Below, in pieces: positions 9,301 to 17,341 of a stretch of 59,770 bases of DNA (position 1 is the first letter of the stretch; every line of letters begins with the position of its first letter). The position numbers and the translations under genes are program-made. The stretch is from positions 6,521-66,290 of the forward strand of contig NZ_LKIR01000121.1 in the NCBI RefSeq assembly GCF_001462205.1. The letters run 5' to 3'. This stretch comes from Haloparvum sedimenti. GTDB lineage: Archaea > Halobacteriota > Halobacteria > Halobacteriales > Haloferacaceae. Under the pieces are notes generated by a model. The model made no database searches. It worked only from the letters and a program-made list of their open reading frames with translations, and was not told where the DNA came from.

Positions 9301-9813
9301 ATCGACGACATCGGAACCTCGCTGGAGAACTACGTCGCCGACACCGGCGACAACGTGGACACGAACCAGGGGCTCGAGAGCTTCAACCAGTTCCTCTCGG
9401 GCTCGGAGTTCGATCCCCAGATCGCACAGCTCATCGCGGCGAAAGACCAGTTCGAACAGGCGCGGAGCCTACACGCGACCGGAGCGCTTCCGAACGGGGA
9501 GTACGAGGAGATCCAGGAGGCGCTTCACGAGAAGACGGAAGCGCTGAAGACGAACGCAAGCGCCTCCGGCGGGAGGCTGGGTGGCGTGTCGTCGAAGCTT
9601 TCGGCGGTCGTTCCGTCGGTCGGATTCCCCGACAGAAAGACGCTGGCCACGTTCGGAGCCGGCGTCGCCGTCGGCGTCGTCCTGACCGCGGCGGCGGTCG
9701 TGCTCACCGTCGGCCTCGCGGGCATCGGCCCCGTGCTCGCCCTCTCGGGGGCGGTCGTGGCGAGGCCGGTTCCCGAAGCGGTCGAAGCGCCCGGTGGGGA
9801 CGCGTCAGAATAG
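6310..9813 (+). CDS. Giant coiled-coil protein with a C-terminal membrane hairpin
   Basis: The product is 1167 aa. Residues 1 to about 130 look globular, with beta-rich stretches near the start. From about 200 to 1090 the chain is Glu/Arg/Leu-rich with heptad-like spacing and few Gly or Pro, typical of long coiled coils or stacked helices. A Gly/Ser-rich linker then precedes two hydrophobic helices at about 1112-1150 and a short acidic tail. It resembles SMC-like or dynamin-partner scaffolds in shape, but no ATP-binding P-loop or zinc hook is visible, so it is not an SMC ATPase. The gene starts 7 bp after the GTPase gene and is very likely cotranslated. A scaffold or filament tethered to the membrane by its C-terminus is the simplest reading. 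Family unknown to me. Confidence 0.75.
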   Translation: MGTLTIYGTQGNQIEPEAETEVRAEGRLAAHINNSVDLFLDPASNRVVAYVRARVSGSRPNHYHAEYVGEDGENLIAGLLDRLRALADDDDPTGDHEWTLLRDRDRFNLAWWTVELQDPSLDDLGVDLRKRLAIDQLLEEGTDLDFGVAGYRAAATALGYYARRSGETPSIGVSSGGRIGPVQSVDLVLAPGEYEGLTPLTEGTEAALRSKQDDIEELVRQDYESRALDAVEKLSATDELSAWQLHQDLTALETYLSSLWTDDPQSVEVRSDAAERVAETVTGLQHEGRTGELPDPRMLDAEAKVGVRDRVLERLAEERDRLEDELPERVRGEFDAATDDLTSNTITTVTHSIEALLDVFDGHRESVPESCPKPAHRIVDRLRELEANTALPARERDEIRSEVEAELTETLEALKEHKRSQFLDRFDRCLEQVELADVRDDDLVSSIRRTVERDESVDRDSDLLTRFASVVDDVESADVFTDDERRDLRSEFLGRVEDRVAQLRASRETTLKEQLEAQLDEIEQRSGNEPIDAVYERLWTAKQQCTLDPNREIDDPAVRKFATLVARLNQDEVITQNRKSEIRAELDERIASELDRIERDKREADVERVEDELDRVVPAMRTELGEQTTFERLEALRQYVNGDRDRLDERRFAPIVSVVDELDDAESGVLDVEDIREARAEIRSRIEDRQAEIRREEKDRLASDLESAVEELLDHSGISARTRLEILDRIHSFWTEKGGNHSTSWQAVAVEVDQRHETSVASLYDRITDDLEQVRNRRKRTILTDEQRRTLKNEHFESTLADAIDRAKAEYRDAVAEQFEGVVMDAVAGLNRYESDLDRVREDLETLEATKALLEGSTRRGGSAVPDRLREFVEEFRTDDLLHPDEEKQLREQLLAVLKELIEERRDLETELQEGTFRDLLEDFQEEDLDTSERLVALFQFERLLQETGETVEQEYIRNPQVLRERRESLAEETRLDLVEEVAGIRAEIADEYAAVVIDDIGTSLENYVADTGDNVDTNQGLESFNQFLSGSEFDPQIAQLIAAKDQFEQARSLHATGALPNGEYEEIQEALHEKTEALKTNASASGGRLGGVSSKLSAVVPSVGFPDRKTLATFGAGVAVGVVLTAAAVVLTVGLAGIGPVLALSGAVVARPVPEAVEAPGGDASE

Positions 9814-9861
9814 GTCGACGCCGGAGAGCGGTCGAGCCGACACGAACTCCCGACTCAGACG

Positions 9862-11319
9862 ATGACCTCGCACACCGCATTCACGCTCGGCGGCCGGACC
9901 TCGGCGGTCACCGTGACCGTGGGCGATCGGCCGGCGGCACTGCTGCCGGTCGGACAGAGCGTTATCCCCGCCGTCCCGGACCTCTTCTTGGCCGTGCTCG
10001 TGTTCACCCTGCTCCTCGGCCTCGCGGGTGCCGTCCTCTTCCTGTACACTCTGCGGTCTCGCGGCGACCACTCGGAGGAGTGGTCCAGACGGGACGCGGA
10101 GCAGGCCAAACAGCGGGCGGAGGAGGTTCTCGACCGTCTCGACGACCTCGTCGACGGCGATCCGGACCCCGAGAAGTGGGAGATCCCGCGACGGAAGCTG
10201 GAGGTCAGCGGCGAAGCGCTGGAGGCGGGCGAGTACACGAAAGCCCGCCAACACGCGCAGGGCGTGCTCCGGGCGGCGCAACGGAACGCGGAGAACGCCA
10301 TCGAGACCGCGGCGATGGTCGTCGAGGATCCCGCCCCCGGGGCCGACCGGGAGCGAGCGACCGACAAGCTCGAGTCCGCGAGGAGCGCGCTCGAATCAGA
10401 CCGGTACGCGGAAGCGTTCGTCCGGGCGCGCGAAGCCGACGAGGCCGCCGAGCCGGAGCTCAAGGAGCTGATCGAGACGGCACAGGCCGCCGCGGAGGCG
10501 GCCGCGTCCTCGGAGGTTGAGGCGAAGGAATCGCCCGCGGCCGCCGAACGGAGCGTGACGAAACGACGCGAGAGCCGGGACGCGTACGCCCGCGCGCTGG
10601 AGATCGCCGAGGCCCGCGACGAGGAGGAAATCGCCGAGCGACTCCGCGAGGAGATCGAGGACGCGGAGGACGCGCTTCGGGAGGCCGAGAAGCGTCGGGC
10701 CGTCGTGCGGATACGGGAGTCGACCGGGAGCGCGGCCGAGACCGCCGACCGCGGAAGCGCGCTCCGGGAGGACGGGGAGTACCGCGACGCCGAAGACGCG
10801 TTCGCGTCCGCGGCCAAGGAGTACGAACAAGCGCTGTCGGTGGCGCGCGAGCACGACCTCTCGTCGGCGATCGATCGGATCGAGACCGGTCTCGAGTGGA
10901 CTCGCGGTCGGGAGACGACCGCGCGGCTGGACGCCGCGGAGGCCGCGATCGACGACGCGGCCGAGCGCGTGACCGAAGATCCCGAAGGGGTCAGCGAGGA
11001 GATGTCGGCGCTCATGGAGCGACTGGAGGAGGAAGCACACGCCGACGAACGGGACGAGCGCGTCGATGCGTTGCGGCGCGAGGCGGGCCGCGTCAGGCTG
11101 ATCGCGAACACCGAACGCCTCGAGGGGTTGATCGAGGAGGCCGAGTCCAACATGACCGTCGACCGGATCGACACGGCGGTCGATAAGTACGAGTCGGCGC
11201 TGTCGGCCGCCGAGAAGGGGATCGACGTGGCCGACCGAAAGGGGTTCGACGACGAACAGGAGCGACTGGAACGGCTTGCGGGACTCTGCCGGGTGAGGCT
11301 CGATGACCTCCGGGAGTGA
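9862..11319 (+). CDS. Membrane-anchored helical-repeat (TPR-like) protein
   Basis: The product is 485 aa. An N-terminal segment of about 40 residues is followed by one membrane helix at about 41-63, then a long soluble region of repeated helix pairs rich in Ala, Glu and Arg. Motifs such as EALEAGEYTKARQHA and ALREDGEYRDAEDAFASA recur, the A-x-x-x-x-G-x-Y pattern of TPR-like repeats, so this is probably a protein-binding arm facing the cytoplasm. It lies 48 bp after the coiled-coil gene, and its last 17 bases overlap the next gene. A likely adaptor between the coiled-coil scaffold and the other components; the function is inferred from shape and operon only. Confidence 0.75.
   Translation: MTSHTAFTLGGRTSAVTVTVGDRPAALLPVGQSVIPAVPDLFLAVLVFTLLLGLAGAVLFLYTLRSRGDHSEEWSRRDAEQAKQRAEEVLDRLDDLVDGDPDPEKWEIPRRKLEVSGEALEAGEYTKARQHAQGVLRAAQRNAENAIETAAMVVEDPAPGADRERATDKLESARSALESDRYAEAFVRAREADEAAEPELKELIETAQAAAEAAASSEVEAKESPAAAERSVTKRRESRDAYARALEIAEARDEEEIAERLREEIEDAEDALREAEKRRAVVRIRESTGSAAETADRGSALREDGEYRDAEDAFASAAKEYEQALSVAREHDLSSAIDRIETGLEWTRGRETTARLDAAEAAIDDAAERVTEDPEGVSEEMSALMERLEEEAHADERDERVDALRREAGRVRLIANTERLEGLIEEAESNMTVDRIDTAVDKYESALSAAEKGIDVADRKGFDDEQERLERLAGLCRVRLDDLRE
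11292..11298 (+). promoter_or_regulatory. Shine-Dalgarno-like site inside the upstream gene
   Basis: GGTGAGG lies 4 bases before ATG 11303, within the end of the helical-repeat gene. It supports the early start and translational coupling of the nuclease-fold gene over the later in-frame ATG at 11393. Confidence 0.45.
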
Positions 11320-13204
11320 CCGTCCCGCTGCGGGGCGACGCCCCGTCGCATCGGGGGGGTTTCCTCGAATCGCGCTGAGGCGGATCGAGCGGATGGACTG
11401 GCGGACGTTCGAACACGTGGTGGGCGACCTCTGGGAGGAGATGGGGTACACAACGGTCGTTCGACAAGGGAGCAACGACCGGAAGATCGACGTTATCGCC
11501 CGGAAGCGTGGTCCGGGCGGAAAGACGATCGCCATCCAAGTCAAACGCTACGACCCCCGCGCCGGCAACGACGTGACGCGGACCGAGGTACAGGAGTACT
11601 ACGGCATTCATACGCAGATCGACGCCGACGAGTGCATGATCGTCACGAGCGGCGAGTTCGCCGCCGACGCCGAAGAGATCGCGGAGCGGCTCGGCGTGCG
11701 AACCGTCGACGGAGAGGAGTTCCTCCTGGCGATGGAGCGGCACGCGAGCCTCGATTTCTACGCCAAACACGCGGCCGCGCTCGGGATCGAGACCGGCGAC
11801 GTGTGGGCGGAGGTCGCCGCCCGCAGCGAGCGGTCGACCGCGGGCCGGGTCCGAACCTACTGTCGCTCCATGCTCGGACGTGCCGAGGTGCTGGCAGGGC
11901 GCGCGAGCCGGGAGGTGGGAAACGCGAACGTCCGCTGGCGGGGCGTGAGCCGACGAGCACGGCTCCGCCTCCGCGGGTACGACCCCGCGATCTACGCCGA
12001 ACGTAACGGGAACGGGCGGGACGGACCGGCCGATACCGACGGTTCCGGTGATACGTCCGCAGCGGCGCAGTCGGATCGCTCGTCGACCGCCGACCGCCTG
12101 CGTGAGGTCGGACGGCGGTTCCGCTACCGAGGGACGGATCGGATGCGTGCGCCGCCGGTCACCTGGTCGCCTGGCGGGCGGTCGCTGACCCCCTCGACCG
12201 GCGTCCGGCCCCGCCTCCGACGGTCGCAGTGGTTCAGCCGATCCCGCCAGACCGCCGCGTGTCTGATCGCGGCCGTCTGCTGTCTCCTCGTCAGCGCGGC
12301 CACGCTCGCCGGCGTCGATATCGTCGTCGGAGGGTACCCCGTAGAAGCGTTCCTCGTGGGCGGCGCTGCGGTCGGCGTCGTCGGCATCGTGGCACCGAGT
12401 CTCGTGCTGGCGCGAACGCCAGTCGAGGCCGCGCGAGCCGCCTACGCACCCCTCGCAGCCGTCCCCGTCGTCGCCTGGGTAATCGGCGGATATTCGAGCG
12501 TCGCGAGCTCGATCCACGCGCTCACCGCGCTCGTCGTGGCGGCGACCGCGGGATTCCTGATCCACACGCGGATCACGTCGGCGCGCGCGACAGACGACCC
12601 CTCGTTCAGCCTTGGCGGCGCCGAGCTGGAGTACCAAGCGATTCACAACCCGATCACGCTCGCCGGGCTCGCGGGCTGCGTACTCGTCTGGTCGGCCCTC
12701 GCGCTCGCGGCGCTCGACGCGGCCGGTCTCGTCGGCCTCGGGAGCGGACCGCAGCGCACCCTCGCAGCGGTCGGCCTCCTGATCGTGGTCGCCGCGTGTC
12801 TCGGGTACGTCTGGAACGGCGGCGTCGTCGGCATCACGGCCTCCGTCGTCGCTTTCGGGGGCGTGGTCACCCTCGCGTCGATGCGCGCGGCGGTGCCGCT
12901 CGCGACCGGGGTCGACGCCGGCGTCCTGTTCGGCGGCGTCCTGTCGCTGCTCGTCGCCGCGACGTTCCTCCTGTTCCACACCGAACACCGGACGGTCGCG
13001 CGCTGGCAGGTCCTCGTCGGCGGCCTCTCGGCCGGGTTCCTGCTCGAGGTGACCGACTACTGGCCCGTCCGCGTCGTCGCGCGGTCGTCCGAGACCGTCG
13101 GCGGCCGAGCGCTGATCGCCGCGACCGCGGTCGCGGCGACCGCGCTGTTCTGTGCGGTGCTGTGGCTGGAGCGACGGGCGATTCGCGAGACGCTCGGGCG
13201 GTGA
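11303..13204 (+). CDS. Mrr-type restriction-endonuclease-fold domain fused to a polytopic membrane region
   Basis: The product is 633 aa. Residues 31 to about 145 match the Mrr-like PD-(D/E)xK nuclease fold. MDWRTFEHVVGDLWEEMGY opens the domain, the metal-binding Asp is D63 in KIDVIA, and Q79-x-K81 lies in IAIQVKRY. The catalytic residues appear intact. About 150 residues of charged linker follow, then 8-10 hydrophobic helices from about 310 to the C-terminus. The start at 11303 overlaps the previous gene by 17 bp and has a ribosome binding site; the conserved domain itself would also begin at ATG 11393. A membrane-held nuclease closing an operon with a GTPase and coiled-coil proteins is unusual. 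It could act in defence, in DNA handling at the membrane, or use the fold only for binding. Confidence 0.8.
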   Translation: MTSGSDRPAAGRRPVASGGFPRIALRRIERMDWRTFEHVVGDLWEEMGYTTVVRQGSNDRKIDVIARKRGPGGKTIAIQVKRYDPRAGNDVTRTEVQEYYGIHTQIDADECMIVTSGEFAADAEEIAERLGVRTVDGEEFLLAMERHASLDFYAKHAAALGIETGDVWAEVAARSERSTAGRVRTYCRSMLGRAEVLAGRASREVGNANVRWRGVSRRARLRLRGYDPAIYAERNGNGRDGPADTDGSGDTSAAAQSDRSSTADRLREVGRRFRYRGTDRMRAPPVTWSPGGRSLTPSTGVRPRLRRSQWFSRSRQTAACLIAAVCCLLVSAATLAGVDIVVGGYPVEAFLVGGAAVGVVGIVAPSLVLARTPVEAARAAYAPLAAVPVVAWVIGGYSSVASSIHALTALVVAATAGFLIHTRITSARATDDPSFSLGGAELEYQAIHNPITLAGLAGCVLVWSALALAALDAAGLVGLGSGPQRTLAAVGLLIVVAACLGYVWNGGVVGITASVVAFGGVVTLASMRAAVPLATGVDAGVLFGGVLSLLVAATFLLFHTEHRTVARWQVLVGGLSAGFLLEVTDYWPVRVVARSSETVGGRALIAATAVAATALFCAVLWLERRAIRETLGR

Positions 13205-13257
13205 AGCGATAAAAAACGAGGGGCCGCCGGACCGCGGACGCGTTCGCCGCGAGCGCG
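13205..13257 (-). terminator. Terminator of the ribosomal-protein operon
   Basis: Reading leftwards after the SecY stop, a GC-rich stretch with palindromic CGCG blocks is followed by a run of six T (13216-13211). Haloarchaeal transcription ends at such T-tracts. The convergent nuclease-fold gene ends at 13204. Confidence 0.6.
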
Positions 13258-14727
13258 CTACTCGTTGCCGAACATCTGGCGCATCATCGGGTGCATCTCC
13301 ATGAGCTGCTCCTCGGCGATCTCCTCGTACAGCTTGTACGTGATGGAGACCGCGAGCAGCAGGCCCGTACCGGAGACGCCGCCGACGGTGCCGAGCATGT
13401 TCGCCATGACCGCGAGCAGGCCCACGAGGGCGCCGCCGATGACGGTCACCTGCGGGATGTACCGCTCCATGACCTTCTCGACGACCTGCGGGTTGCGCCG
13501 GAAGCCGGGGATCTGCATCCCCGAGTTCTGGATCTGTTTCGCGGTCGCCTCCGGACCCATGTCCGTCGTCTCCACCCAGAAGATGGCGAAGATGGCGCCG
13601 CCGACGACCATCACCGTCAGGTCGATGGCGACGCGGACGGCGATCATCCACGGCTCCGCGGTCGTCTCACCGAGGAACCACATCCACTGGCCGGGCTGTT
13701 GGATCGGCGCGACGTAGTAGAAGAACCCCGAGATGGGGGTCCCCTGGTCGTTGTACGCGCCGAGCCACGTCGGCATCGCCGCCCACTGGGAGTTGAGGAT
13801 CTGACCGAGGAACTGGACGTTCGCTTGCAGCGCGCGAACGAGGATCATCGGCAGGACGGACGCGTAGATGAGCTTCACCGGGAATCGACCCCGTGCGCCC
13901 TTCACGCGGGCGTGCGACAGTGGGATCTCCACGCGGACCGACTCCGCGTAGACGACGACACCGAAGATGAAGATCGTCGTGAACAGCGCCAGCAGACTCC
14001 CGGGCTCGAAGAGGAGGCTCTGGAGACCGTCCGCAGTGAACGGCGATCCGATCTCCTCGTTGCCGGTGATGATCGCGACCCAGCGGGCGAAAAAGCCCGA
14101 CTGGCCGAGCGCCGAGAAGCTGAAGAAACCGCCGACGAGCTGCTGGCTCACCGCCGCGATGATGAACAGCCCAACGCCGGATCCGACGCCCCACTTGCTC
14201 ACGATCTCGTCCATGAACAGGATGAGCACGCCGCCGACGAATATCTGGGCGAAGATCAGCACCTGGACGGCGAAGACGCTCACGCCGAGCGCGCTCGCGA
14301 CCGACTGGTCAACCGGCAGGAAGCCGCCGGAGAACACCATCGGCGCGGCCGTCAGGCCCGTGACGATGAACACCAACAGCTTCTGGAGCCCCTGGTAGAG
14401 CACCTGGTCGCGCGGGTCGCTCGTGTCCAGCCCGAGCAGGTTGGCGCCGCCGAGCAGCTGCAGCACGATGGACGCCGTGACGATGGGTCCGATCCCCACC
14501 TGCAGCAGCGAGCCGGACTCCCCGGCCAGGATCGAGCGGAACTGGCCGAAGAAGTCGCTGCTCTGGCCCGCCGCCAGCCCGAACGGGTTGATGTTGGTGA
14601 GGAAGAAGTACACCATCAGGATCCCGGCGGTCCACAGCAGCTTCCGTTTGAACGGAACGTGGCCCTCGGGACGCCGGACTGTCGGCATCCGCGTGAGTAC
14701 CGGTTCGGCGGCGTCCTTCCAGCTCAT
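13258..14727 (-). CDS. secY: Preprotein translocase subunit SecY
   Basis: At 489 aa this is the usual length of haloarchaeal SecY. It has ten hydrophobic helices and the typical start (MSWKDAAEPVLTRMPTVRRP), with the plug-region segment following TM1 (TNINPFGLAAG). It forms the protein-conducting pore with SecE and SecG (Sec61 beta/gamma), inserting membrane proteins cotranslationally and exporting unfolded ones. It is the last gene of the ribosomal operon, 3 bp after L15, the usual archaeal position, and is followed by a T-tract. Identity is secure. Confidence 0.97.
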   Translation of the reverse strand: MSWKDAAEPVLTRMPTVRRPEGHVPFKRKLLWTAGILMVYFFLTNINPFGLAAGQSSDFFGQFRSILAGESGSLLQVGIGPIVTASIVLQLLGGANLLGLDTSDPRDQVLYQGLQKLLVFIVTGLTAAPMVFSGGFLPVDQSVASALGVSVFAVQVLIFAQIFVGGVLILFMDEIVSKWGVGSGVGLFIIAAVSQQLVGGFFSFSALGQSGFFARWVAIITGNEEIGSPFTADGLQSLLFEPGSLLALFTTIFIFGVVVYAESVRVEIPLSHARVKGARGRFPVKLIYASVLPMILVRALQANVQFLGQILNSQWAAMPTWLGAYNDQGTPISGFFYYVAPIQQPGQWMWFLGETTAEPWMIAVRVAIDLTVMVVGGAIFAIFWVETTDMGPEATAKQIQNSGMQIPGFRRNPQVVEKVMERYIPQVTVIGGALVGLLAVMANMLGTVGGVSGTGLLLAVSITYKLYEEIAEEQLMEMHPMMRQMFGNE

Positions 14728-14730
14728 ACG

Positions 14731-15222
14731 TTACGCCTCGTCGCTCTCGTCGTCTGAAGTGTCTTCCGCTTCGTCGGCGGTCTCCGCCCGCTCGGAGAGG
14801 ACGGCGTCGCCGCCGGCCTCCTCGATGAGCTCGACCGCGCCCGCGGTGAACGCGTCGGCGGTGACGACCAGCTCGCTGCGGACCTGGCCGCCGCCGAGCA
14901 CCTTCACCACGTCGGCCTCGTGGCCGTCCTCGACGACGTCGCGCGCGTCGATGACGTACGCGTCGCCGTCCTCCTCGGCGAGGCCGTCCGCGGCGTACAG
15001 CGCCGCGTCCTCGTCGAGCTTCTGGACCTTGACCTCGCGGACGTCCGCGCGGGCGTCCTCGGGTCGCTTGAAGCCGTGCTTGCCGAGCGGTCCGTAGTTG
15101 TGGAACTCGTGTTTGGCGCGTCCCGCCGCGCCGCGACCGCCACGGTGGCCGGCGCCGCGCCGGTTCTTGTGGGAGCCGCCGCCGTGCGTACGGGAGCCGC
15201 GCTGTCGTCGTTTCTTGCTCAT
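14731..15222 (-). CDS. rpl15: 50S ribosomal protein L15 (uL15)
   Basis: The product is 163 aa. The N-terminus is Gly/Arg/Lys-rich (MSKKRRQRGSRTHGGGSHKN, then HRGGRGAAGRAKHEF), the rRNA-binding extension that threads into the large subunit. The compact C-terminal domain ends in an acidic Asp/Glu tail typical of halophiles. The ATG overlaps the L30 stop in ATGA, so the two are translationally coupled. The open frame runs further upstream but only into the L30 gene. Confidence 0.97.
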   Translation of the reverse strand: MSKKRRQRGSRTHGGGSHKNRRGAGHRGGRGAAGRAKHEFHNYGPLGKHGFKRPEDARADVREVKVQKLDEDAALYAADGLAEEDGDAYVIDARDVVEDGHEADVVKVLGGGQVRSELVVTADAFTAGAVELIEEAGGDAVLSERAETADEAEDTSDDESDEA

Positions 15223-15683
15223 CGCATGTCCTCCAGTAGCGCGTCGATCTCCTCGGTGGAGTGACGACCCAGCTCGCCGCCCTCGATGGTCGGGTGCTTG
15301 ATGCCCTCGTGACCGCCACGGGGCGGGTGCAGACGGACGGTCGGGGAGAGGCCCTGCTCGCGCAGCGTCGTCTCCTCGTCGACCAACGCCTCGGCGAGCG
15401 CCTCCAAGTCGGCGTAGTCGGTGTTCTCGTCGATCCACTCGTCGTCGACGTCGGCGTCGCCCTCGAGGGGCTCGCCGCGTCGCGCGAGCGTGGCCGCGAC
15501 CGCGTCGACGCTCGGCTCGCCGAACGCCACGAAGTCGTTGACCTTGGTGACCATGCCGCGGTAGGAGTCCGTCTCGGGGACGAACGTCGCGTGGTTGACG
15601 CGACCGATGTTGAGCATGTCGAGGGTGTCGACGACATCCTCGCTCATGTTCACGTCGCCGCGGATCTGAACGAGCGCCTGCAT
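15219..15683 (-). CDS. rpl30: 50S ribosomal protein L30 (uL30)
   Basis: The product is 154 aa, the longer archaeal/eukaryotic L30 (L7e-like) rather than the 60-aa bacterial form. It starts [20 protein letters not shown] and carries the motif LNIGRVNHATFVP. A GTG one codon upstream (15686) is in frame, but ATG 15683 shares a base with the S5 stop (TGATG) and is preferred. The 3' end overlaps L15 by 4 bp. Confidence 0.96.
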   Translation of the reverse strand: MQALVQIRGDVNMSEDVVDTLDMLNIGRVNHATFVPETDSYRGMVTKVNDFVAFGEPSVDAVAATLARRGEPLEGDADVDDEWIDENTDYADLEALAEALVDEETTLREQGLSPTVRLHPPRGGHEGIKHPTIEGGELGRHSTEEIDALLEDMR

Positions 15684-16330
15684 CACTCGCTCACCTCGTC
15701 GTAGTGGACCTCACGGGCGTGCTCCGGCGTGCGCGCCGCGGCCGCGTTCTCCAGCGCGTTGAACGTCGCCTTCGCGAGGTTGACCGTGGTGCGGGTGTTG
15801 CCGTCGGAGCTGGTCCAGGCGTCCTGCACGCCGGCCAGTTCGAGGATGTTGCGCACCGTCTCCGCGGCCGCCAGCCCGAGCCCCTGCGGGGCGGGCTTGA
15901 CTTCGACGGTCACGGAGCCGGCCTTCCCCTCGGCCTTGCGGGTGAGGGAGTTGGTCCCGCCCGGCTGGTCCTCCCAGGACCCGGAGCCGCGGTCGACCTT
16001 GATGATGTTCAGTTTCGCCACGTCGATGGCCTTCTGGATGGCGCCACCGACCTGCTCGTCGCGGGCCTGCGCGTAGCCGAGGTAGCCGTCGCGGTTACCG
16101 ACCGCGACGACGCAGCGGAACTTCACGCGGCGCCCGGAGTCGGTCATGCGCTGGACCATGTTGATGTCCAGCACCTCGTCTTCGAGCCCCGGCAGGAGCT
16201 GGTCGACGATCTCGGCCTCCTTCAGCGGGAGCCCCGAGTTCAGCGCCTGCTCCATCGACGAGATCTCTCCTTCCTGTACCTTGCGGCCGAGGCGCGTCCG
16301 CGGCTCCCAGCCGTCGTTGTTTCTACTCAT
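15683..16330 (-). CDS. rps5: 30S ribosomal protein S5 (uS5)
   Basis: The product is 215 aa. It opens [20 protein letters not shown]. The dsRNA-binding-like domain has [20 protein letters not shown], and the C-terminal domain has [20 protein letters not shown]5 lines the mRNA entry side of the small subunit and affects fidelity. Its ATG lies 8 bp inside the end of L18, so the two overlap in different frames. Confidence 0.97.
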   Translation of the reverse strand: MSRNNDGWEPRTRLGRKVQEGEISSMEQALNSGLPLKEAEIVDQLLPGLEDEVLDINMVQRMTDSGRRVKFRCVVAVGNRDGYLGYAQARDEQVGGAIQKAIDVAKLNIIKVDRGSGSWEDQPGGTNSLTRKAEGKAGSVTVEVKPAPQGLGLAAAETVRNILELAGVQDAWTSSDGNTRTTVNLAKATFNALENAAAARTPEHAREVHYDEVSE

Positions 16331-16880
16331 AGTCCTCCTGGATGGTGGCGAGCACGTCGTCGAAGTGCTCGGGCAGTTCCGTGGCGTCGAAGTCCCCGCT
16401 GTAGAGCGGCTCGTCGAGCTGCTCGGCGTAATCGGCGATGTGCTCGCCGCGGTTACGCGACCAGTCCGCCAGCACGCTCTCGCTGTGGGGGATCTCGAGC
16501 CCCGCGTCGATCGCTCCTTCCTGCACCGCGAACACCTTTCCGCCGGGCGTCGCCGTGTTGAGACCGATGTCGAGGACCGCGTCCTCGAACCCGTCCGCCA
16601 CGGCGCGCGCACCGAGCAGGTACCCCGTCAGGTACGCACTGGGGAGGTTGCCCGTGGGGGCGTCCCAGCCGTACTCGTCGAGGTCCTCGCTGGAGGCGCT
16701 CACGTGAATCTCGTCACCGTTCTGTCCGGGGGTGGCCAGCTGCGCCCTGACGTGAGCGTTGCTCACCCGGGCGACCAGGCGAGGCTTGCCCGATTTCAGC
16801 AGGCGCAACCTCTGATGGTAGTCCGTCCGGACCTCACGGCGCCGTCGCATCGGCACCTTGTATCGTGGTCCTGTCGCCAT
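16323..16880 (-). CDS. rpl18: 50S ribosomal protein L18 (uL18)
   Basis: The product is 185 aa, beginning [20 protein letters not shown] with the [17 protein letters not shown] core that contacts 5S rRNA. It is longer than bacterial L18 because of the archaeal C-terminal extension. With L5 it holds 5S rRNA in the central protuberance. The stop TAG lies inside the S5 start region, and the ATG abuts the L19e stop. Confidence 0.96.
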   Translation of the reverse strand: MATGPRYKVPMRRRREVRTDYHQRLRLLKSGKPRLVARVSNAHVRAQLATPGQNGDEIHVSASSEDLDEYGWDAPTGNLPSAYLTGYLLGARAVADGFEDAVLDIGLNTATPGGKVFAVQEGAIDAGLEIPHSESVLADWSRNRGEHIADYAEQLDEPLYSGDFDATELPEHFDDVLATIQEDYE

Positions 16881-17341
16881 TAGTTCGTCACCTCGTATCC
16901 GTAGTTGTTCTCGATGTACGCCTCGAGACGGGCGACGTCGTCGAACTCGCCGCCGCCCGCCTTGTTGTACAGCGTACGGTACTCCGACGCGTCGAGGACG
17001 TCCTCGTCGTCGCGGAGCTCCTTCAGGCGCGCCCGCTGTGCGCGGATGCGCGCCTTCCAGTCGTCCTTGGTGTTCTGCCGCGCGCCGGACTTCCCCTTGC
17101 GGGAGCCGGCGCCCTTGCGGTGACCGTACGAGCGCTTCTCGGCGCGCTCGCGGGCCCGGCCGCGCGAGTTGGACTTGGCGTCCTTCGCGCGGATGGTTCC
17201 CTGGTCGATGAGTTCGCGGACGTCCTCGCGGGTGATGGCGTCCTCGATCTCCTCCTGTGCCTCGGGGTCGAGCCAGACGCGGTTCTCGCCGACATCGAGT
17301 TCGTCAGCCGCGAGCCGCTTCTGTGCGCTGAGGTCGCTCAT
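16880..17341 (-). CDS. rpl19e: 50S ribosomal protein L19e (eL19)
   Basis: The product is 153 aa. The N-terminal [20 protein letters not shown] and the [20 protein letters not shown] block are typical of archaeal/eukaryotic L19e, followed by the basic middle ([19 protein letters not shown]). There is no bacterial counterpart. It overlaps L32e upstream by 4 bp (ATGA) and touches the L18 start. Confidence 0.96.
   Translation of the reverse strand: MSDLSAQKRLAADELDVGENRVWLDPEAQEEIEDAITREDVRELIDQGTIRAKDAKSNSRGRARERAEKRSYGHRKGAGSRKGKSGARQNTKDDWKARIRAQRARLKELRDDEDVLDASEYRTLYNKAGGGEFDDVARLEAYIENNYGYEVTN

Noticed and set aside
6310-9813. SMC or Rad50-like ATPase
   Set aside because: Long coiled coil but no Walker A, no signature motif and no zinc hook; a membrane hairpin at the C-terminus instead.
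11093-13651. 852-codon minus-strand frame spanning the nuclease-fold gene and the end of secY
   Set aside because: It runs through two real genes in other frames and is Arg/Pro-rich; an antisense artefact.
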